From the NCBI GenBank assembly GCA_021851465.1, contig JAJZDL010000024.1, forward strand, positions 1 through 19,059: a stretch of DNA of 19,059 nt, read 5' to 3'. This document shows positions 14,469-19,059 of the stretch, one piece after another (the first letter of the stretch is position 1; each line of letters opens with the position of its first letter). This DNA is from Acidobacteriota bacterium (GTDB lineage Bacteria; Acidobacteriota; Terriglobia; Terriglobales; Acidobacteriaceae). The position numbers and the translations under genes were made by a program. The notes below the pieces were generated by a model, which was not told where the DNA came from, made no database searches, and saw only the letters and a program-made list of their open reading frames with translations.

Positions 14469-14785
14469 TTTGTTCCGATCGCTGAAGAGGATTGCATCTA
14501 CAGTCTGTTGGAGAGGGGATTTTTGTCGATAGGAGACGCTGGCAGCATATTATCCGAAGCTCTGGCGACGCATCGAGATGGAGCGTGGATATTCGCTTTA
14601 TTATCGTTCACCGAGGGAGTGCAACAAGCGGGAATCTTGCAAATTCGCGAAACTTTTGCGCTGCGGAGTCGTATCCTTAGATAGACAGACCTGCTCGACG
14701 ATGGAGTGCAGGCTCAGTGTGCTTGATACCGGTAGCCTGCGCGGGGGAAAGATAGTGCCCCAGGCTGATTGAGACTGTTTGGGAC
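14469..14785. other. 317-bp divergent promoter region between glgE and the DUF5666 gene
   Basis: The region is less GC-rich than the coding sequence on both sides, as expected for a divergent control region. A candidate glgE promoter lies at 14600-14627. For the plus-strand genes no convincing -35/-10 pair was found. No RNA gene, repeat or riboswitch is recognised. Confidence 0.5.
14600..14627 (-). promoter_or_regulatory. Candidate sigma-70-type promoter for glgE
   Basis: On the minus strand TTGTTG, a 16-bp spacer and GATAAT (5 of 6 match to TATAAT) lie about 130 bp before the glgE ATG. The -35 match is only moderate, so this is a suggestion. Confidence 0.3.
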
Positions 14786-15940
14786 ATGGGTGCTATGGCA
14801 ACTTGGATTAATTCGATTTCACGCAGAATTGCGGTTCGCGGCGCGGCATTTTTGGCCCTGGCGTTGGGGACATGTCTTTGCAGTGGGGCGCAGGCGCCAC
14901 CGGCGGTTGTGAGCAAGCTCGGCACGGTGAAGACGGTCTCCGGCAATACCTTCACAATGGCCACCGATGCAGGGCTGGCGGTCACGGTCAACGTGGCCAC
15001 CGATGCGAAGGTTCTGCAACTGGCCGTTGGCAGCACCGATCTGAAGACTGCTACGCCCAGCCAGGTGAGCGATATTGCCGTGGGCGACCGCGCCCTGGTG
15101 ACCGGCACGGCCGGGGAGGGCACGGCGGGGATCAACGCGCTGCGCGTGGTTTTGATCAAGTCCGCCGCAATCGCGCAGATGCAGGCGGCGCAGGTGGCAG
15201 ACTGGAAGGCGCGCGGGGTGGGCGGCATTGTCAGTTCGGTGGATGCGGCCAGCGGCGCGATCGCGCTTACTGTGGGGTCGAAGAAACTGGTCGTCAACAC
15301 AACGGCCAAGACCGTATTCAAGCGCTTTGCGGGCAATTCGGTGAAGTATGAGGACGCCAAGCCGGGAACCCTGGCGCAGATTGGGGTCGGGAACCAGTTG
15401 CAGGCGCGCGGCGCCAAATCCGCGGACGGCACTTCGATGGTGGCCGAGGAGATTGTGAGCGGAGCGTTTGAGAACCTCTCCGGCCTGATTGCAAGCATCG
15501 ATCCGGCGGCGGGGACGCTTACGTTGAAGGACCTTGCGACGAAGAAGACGATGACGGTGGATGTGACCGCGAACTCCGACATCCGCACCCTGCCGTTGAC
15601 GATGGCGACGCGGCTGGCCGCGCAGAGCAACGGAGGCGCACGCGGCGGGCGCGGTGGGCGCGGCGGCTCGGCAGAACAAGTCGCCGCCGACGGCGACCTG
15701 CGCCGCGCGGCGGGAGCAGGCCTCTCGCAGATGATCGCGCGCCTGCCGACGGGCACCCTGGACGACCTGAAGACCGGAGACGCAGTGATGATTGTCGCGT
15801 CCGAACCTGCGCCGGGGTCGAGTACCGTGACTGCAATCACGCTCCTCTCCGGGGTGGAGCCGATCCTGACCGCGAACCCGAACGGCGGCATGGACCTCTC
15901 GATGAGCCTTGGCGGCGAGCCCGGCGGCGGCGGCGAATAA
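14786..15940 (+). CDS. Exported DUF5666-type repeat protein with RGG-rich segment
   Basis: The 384-residue protein begins with a basic stretch and a hydrophobic segment (AAFLALALGTCLCSGAQA), a signal peptide probably cut near residue 36. Three related beta-rich units follow: KLGTVKTVSGNTFTMATDAG, GGIVSSVDAASGAIALTVGS and SGLIASIDPAAGTLTLKDLA. Each starts G-x-[VI]-x-[ST]-[VI] and later reaches a VGD- or VGN-type turn, the pattern of DUF5666 repeats. The function of DUF5666 is not established. The third unit is interrupted at about residues 281-295 by a run of Gly and Arg (GGARGGRGGRGG), and the C-terminus is Gly-rich (GGEPGGGGE). ATG 14786 is taken as start; a second ATG at 14795 is equally possible, neither having a strong ribosome site. 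The receptor gene begins 40 bp downstream, suggesting a shared transcript and a joint envelope role. Confidence 0.75.
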   Translation: MGAMATWINSISRRIAVRGAAFLALALGTCLCSGAQAPPAVVSKLGTVKTVSGNTFTMATDAGLAVTVNVATDAKVLQLAVGSTDLKTATPSQVSDIAVGDRALVTGTAGEGTAGINALRVVLIKSAAIAQMQAAQVADWKARGVGGIVSSVDAASGAIALTVGSKKLVVNTTAKTVFKRFAGNSVKYEDAKPGTLAQIGVGNQLQARGAKSADGTSMVAEEIVSGAFENLSGLIASIDPAAGTLTLKDLATKKTMTVDVTANSDIRTLPLTMATRLAAQSNGGARGGRGGRGGSAEQVAADGDLRRAAGAGLSQMIARLPTGTLDDLKTGDAVMIVASEPAPGSSTVTAITLLSGVEPILTANPNGGMDLSMSLGGEPGGGGE

Positions 15941-15980
15941 TCGTCTCAACTTTTGTGCGAGTGTCTTTTGAGGAGCGAGG

Positions 15981-18900
15981 ATGTCATTTCGATCACGTTG
16001 GCTGGTAGTCCTTCTTTTTCTGGTTGTCCCGGTTGTTCTGGCACCGCATGCGGCGATGGCGCAGCAGCCCGCGCCGTCTTCCGGCGCCACGGTGCATGGC
16101 TTGGTGCTCGACCCGGACAACGCATGGGTGCCGGGCGCGACTGTGACCCTTGCGCCCGCCGCAGGCAAGGCGCTGAGCACCACCTCGAAGAGCGATGGCA
16201 CGTACAGCTTCCAGGGCGTGCCCGCTGGCACCTATACGCTCAGCGTTACGGCGACGGGATTTGCCAGCTATAGCAAGCCGGCGGTGCAGGTGGCAGCGGG
16301 CGCGAACCTGCAAACCGACGCCACACTGACGCTGGAGGAGCAGACGCAGCAGGTGAACGTCAGCGCGGACACGGTGCAGTTGAGCGTGAACCCGGAGAAC
16401 AATGCGAGCTCCACCGTCATCACGGGAGACGCGCTGAATGCTCTCTCGGACGATCCAGACGAGCTGCAGACGGAGTTGGAAGCGCTTGCCGGGCCCTCGG
16501 CCGGGCCCAATGGCGGGCAGATCTACATCGATGGCTTTACCGGCGGCCAGTTGCCCCCGAAGTCGTCGATTCTGGCCATCCGCATCAACCAGAACCCCTT
16601 CTCGGCGCAGTACGACCTCCCTGGGTACGGGCGAATCGAGATCCTTACCAAGCCGGGGACGGACACCTACCACGGCAGCGGCAGCTTCCAGTTGCAGGAC
16701 AAATCCCTGAACACCTCGAACCCATTTCTCGGCACGGCCAATAGCCAGCCGAACTACTACACGCTCTTTGGGCTGGGCAATATAACGGGGCCGATCCGGC
16801 CCGGCTCGGCCTTTACGCTGGGTGGATCGTACCGCGATATTCAGGCGAACACCATCCTGTACCCCACGGCGATCTATAGCACGGGGCCCACATCGACGAC
16901 GATGTGTCTGCCGGCCGACCTGAGTTGCAACAGCTTTGCCTACCCCACGACGGCGCGCGCCGTGTCAACCCCCCAGACCCGCTGGGACATCAACCCGCGC
17001 CTGGACACCATGATCGGGCAGAAGAACACGATGACGGCCCGCTACCAGTACGAATCGAACACGATAACGAACAATGGAGGCGGCCTGTCGCTGCCCTCGC
17101 TGGGCAACACCTCGTCCAGTTCGGAGAACACGTTCCAGCTCAGCGATACGCAACTGTTGACCAACAGCGTTATCAACGAGACGCGCTTCGAGTACCAGCG
17201 CGACACATCCAATACAAATCCGTTCAACGCAGGAACCGGCGTCGTGGTGCAGGGCATCATCAACGCCGAGGGGTCGGGCGGAGGCAGCATCGACAACAGC
17301 ACCATGGACCACTTCGAGTTGCAGAACTATACGTCGATCCAGCTCCTGAAGAACTTCGTCCGTCTTGGCGGGCGCCTGCGCACCAACAACGAGACGATCA
17401 ACAACAACAGCGGCAACACCGGAACGCTGATCTACACCGCTCTGCTGGATCCATGCACCGACCCAACGGTGACCAACAAGCCCAGCAACTGCACTCCTAC
17501 GACCACGCCGTGCCTGGCGGCGAATGTCGCGCTCTACTCGTCCTATCAGTGCGGCAACCCCTTCGAGTTCGCCGATACGAAGATCAACGTCCTGACCATC
17601 AAGGCGCGGCAGCTCGACGGCGAGTTCTATGCGGAGAACGACTGGAAGATCACTCCGAACCTGACATGGAGTTATGGCCTGCGGTACGAGGCGCAGAACT
17701 ATATCGACAGCACACACGATCTGGCTCCGCGCAGCTCGATCGCCTACGGCATTCCGCGAAAGGATGGGAAGACGCTCACTGTACTGCGCGGCGGATTCGG
17801 CATCTTCTACAGCCGGTTCGGACTGGGCCAGATCGAGAACCTGACTCAAAACAACGGGATCAACCAGATTCCCCTGTTCTACGCGAACCCAGGCACAGGC
17901 TGTACGCTCACCGCTGCGGGCACACCGACCGCCGGTTGTACCGCGGGGACGGGAGCCTCCGCGGCGAGGACGTCGGTGGCTGTCGCCGGCAACGGCCTGC
18001 GCAGTGCCTACATGATCGAGTCCGCGGCCACAGTGGAACAGCAGGTCGGCAAGTATGCGAGCGTTACCGTGACCTACATGAACATCCGGGGCGAGCACCA
18101 GTACCTGACGCGGGTGTTCCTGAACGGCTCCGGCTACTGCCCCTCCGGCGTCAGCGCTGCGTACTATGCCGATTGCAACCAGTCGGAGGGGATCTTCCGG
18201 CAGAACCAACTGAACACCAACATCCGAATCCAGACACCGAAGGGCACCAACGTCTTTGGCTACTACTCGGCCAACTGGGCGGATTCCAACCTGAGCGGCA
18301 TTACCAACCCGGTCAACCCGATGGTGGACTACGGGCGCGCCTCGTTCGACATTCGCAGCCGGATGGTTCTGGGCGGCACGATCCCGCTGCCCTTCCAGCT
18401 CACCGCCAGCCCGATGATCTTTGCGCAGTCGGGCGAGCCGTACAATATCACGACCGGCGCGGACAACAACTCGGATGGAACGTTCGACGACCGCCCGAGC
18501 TTTGCGGGCAATGCGACTTCGGCAAACTGCCTGGTTGCAAGCGACTTCGACGCTCATACATCGACCCAGTCGACCGGGGTCTATACCGTTGGCGAGACGT
18601 ACACGGAGATTCCGGTCAATTACTGCACGGGGCCGGCGAACGTGACGTTCAACCTGCGATTTACGCGGACCTTCGGCTTTGGCCCCAAAATCGCCCCGAC
18701 AGGAAATAACGGTGGTAGGCCAGGTGGACCCGGCGGACCCGGCGGGCCAGGCGGTTTCGGCGGCGGACCAGGGGGCGGAGGGCGTGGCGGTGGCCGTGGT
18801 CCCGGTGGTGGCGGCTTCGGTCGCAGCGGTTCCAACACCGGTCGCAAGTACAATCTGACCATTGGAGCGCAGGCGTTGAACCTGTTCAACGAGATTCCCT

Positions 18901-19025
18901 ACGCACCGCCGACAAGCGTATTGTCCTCGCCGCTGTTCGGCAAGTCCACCCAGCTTGCAGGCGGGCAGTTCTCCGGTGCGACCGCGGTGCGTCGCATTAC
19001 GATACAGGCCAACCTCAACTTCTGA
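15981..19025 (+). CDS. TonB-dependent-receptor-like outer membrane protein with N-terminal carboxypeptidase-regulatory-like domain
   Basis: The 1014-residue protein is probably an outer-membrane beta-barrel. AGGAG stands five bases before the ATG. A signal peptide (LVVLLFLVVPVVLAPHAAMA) ends near residue 27. Residues about 36-115 form a carboxypeptidase-regulatory-like fold (VHGLVLDPDNAWVPGATVTL, DGTYSFQGVPAGTYTLSVTATGF). A plug-like region follows, with DELQTELEALAGPSAGPNGGQIYIDGFTGG and GYGRIEILTKPGTDTYHGSG. Then come long barrel strands rich in Asn, Thr and Tyr, ending in ...ITIQANLNF, whose last Phe is the usual outer-membrane barrel signal. Paired cysteines occur in several predicted loops (C-x6-C in the MCLPADLSC loop, GCTLTAAGTPTAGC, YCPSGVSAAYYADC). 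A Gly/Pro tract lies at residues 911-950. Such proteins are abundant in Acidobacteria and thought to take up or bind large substrates; the ligand cannot be read from sequence. Confidence 0.88.
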   Translation: MSFRSRWLVVLLFLVVPVVLAPHAAMAQQPAPSSGATVHGLVLDPDNAWVPGATVTLAPAAGKALSTTSKSDGTYSFQGVPAGTYTLSVTATGFASYSKPAVQVAAGANLQTDATLTLEEQTQQVNVSADTVQLSVNPENNASSTVITGDALNALSDDPDELQTELEALAGPSAGPNGGQIYIDGFTGGQLPPKSSILAIRINQNPFSAQYDLPGYGRIEILTKPGTDTYHGSGSFQLQDKSLNTSNPFLGTANSQPNYYTLFGLGNITGPIRPGSAFTLGGSYRDIQANTILYPTAIYSTGPTSTTMCLPADLSCNSFAYPTTARAVSTPQTRWDINPRLDTMIGQKNTMTARYQYESNTITNNGGGLSLPSLGNTSSSSENTFQLSDTQLLTNSVINETRFEYQRDTSNTNPFNAGTGVVVQGIINAEGSGGGSIDNSTMDHFELQNYTSIQLLKNFVRLGGRLRTNNETINNNSGNTGTLIYTALLDPCTDPTVTNKPSNCTPTTTPCLAANVALYSSYQCGNPFEFADTKINVLTIKARQLDGEFYAENDWKITPNLTWSYGLRYEAQNYIDSTHDLAPRSSIAYGIPRKDGKTLTVLRGGFGIFYSRFGLGQIENLTQNNGINQIPLFYANPGTGCTLTAAGTPTAGCTAGTGASAARTSVAVAGNGLRSAYMIESAATVEQQVGKYASVTVTYMNIRGEHQYLTRVFLNGSGYCPSGVSAAYYADCNQSEGIFRQNQLNTNIRIQTPKGTNVFGYYSANWADSNLSGITNPVNPMVDYGRASFDIRSRMVLGGTIPLPFQLTASPMIFAQSGEPYNITTGADNNSDGTFDDRPSFAGNATSANCLVASDFDAHTSTQSTGVYTVGETYTEIPVNYCTGPANVTFNLRFTRTFGFGPKIAPTGNNGGRPGGPGGPGGPGGFGGGPGGGGRGGGRGPGGGGFGRSGSNTGRKYNLTIGAQALNLFNEIPYAPPTSVLSSPLFGKSTQLAGGQFSGATAVRRITIQANLNF
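18711..18830 (+). repeat. Gly/Pro/Arg-rich low-complexity tract inside the receptor gene
   Basis: About 40 codons encode GGPGGPGGPGGFGGGPGG and then GRGGGRGPGGGGFGRSG-like sequence, built of 9-bp variants of GGCGGACCC. It falls between two barrel strands near the C-terminus and probably forms a long flexible surface loop. Repeats of this kind are prone to length change. Confidence 0.8.
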
Positions 19026-19059
19026 CCGCTCGACACGAAGCGGGGCGCGACCGGCACTC

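Noticed and set aside
16965..18557. Long minus- and plus-strand frames within the receptor gene (also 16904-18709)
   Set aside because: The 1014-codon plus-strand frame has signal peptide, domain order and terminal Phe; the others are shadows with biased composition.
18711..18830. Repeat tract considered as CRISPR-like or as a separate element
   Set aside because: It is in frame, encodes Gly/Pro codons and has 9-bp coding repeats without spacers.
19026..19059. Possible terminator after the receptor gene (CCGCT...AGCGG stem)
   Set aside because: The stem is only 5 bp and the window ends before any U-tract could be seen.
1..19059. Search for defence, secretion, prophage or biosynthetic gene cluster
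   Set aside because: All supported genes belong to housekeeping, envelope or central-metabolism families; no toxin-antitoxin, nuclease, integrase, transposase or cluster signature was found.

Overview
The window is GC-rich, densely coded bacterial chromosome. Its gene content and protein style point to a soil acidobacterium of the Terriglobia type (Granulicella/Edaphobacter/Terriglobus-like). The evidence is a large TonB-dependent-receptor-like protein with an N-terminal carboxypeptidase-regulatory domain next to a DUF5666 protein, a CCA-type nucleotidyltransferase with a long basic tail, an ackA-phosphoketolase pair, glgE, and copies of an intergenic repeat carrying the TGTCATTCT core. The taxonomic call is inference from family knowledge; no rRNA gene is present.

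Layout. 1-336 (-): 5' part of lpxD (lipid A synthesis), running off the left edge. 413-445: a clear intrinsic terminator. 488-1513 (-): a lipoprotein built of short propeller-like repeats. 1736-2278 (-): a conserved-looking protein of unknown function. 2586-4460 (+): a CCA/poly(A)-polymerase family enzyme with a roughly 190-residue histone-H1-like tail. 4662-7853 (-): a run of four same-strand genes, read as trxB, an exported protein, a DUF167 protein and a 5-helix heme-copper-oxidase subunit III. 8055-11915 (-): ackA followed by xfp, a two-enzyme route from sugar phosphates through acetyl phosphate to acetate and ATP. 12300-14468 (-): glgE, maltosyltransferase of alpha-glucan synthesis. 14786-19025 (+): DUF5666 protein and TonB-dependent-receptor-like protein, 40 bp apart and probably one transcription unit.

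How the genes fit together. Most are housekeeping or envelope genes. ackA and xfp are the clearest functional pair. glgE would supply storage or capsular alpha-glucan, but its usual partners (treS, pep2, glgB) are not in view. The DUF5666/receptor pair is the most lineage-specific part: both proteins are exported and both carry glycine-rich tracts.

I do not see a defence system, prophage, transposase gene, CRISPR array, tRNA or rRNA. The most interesting non-coding structure is a 131-bp inverted-repeat element with a nested 13-bp palindrome between ackA and glgE; its core resembles a second copy near 4.6 kb. Many long open frames on the opposite strand of real genes are artefacts of high GC and were left out.
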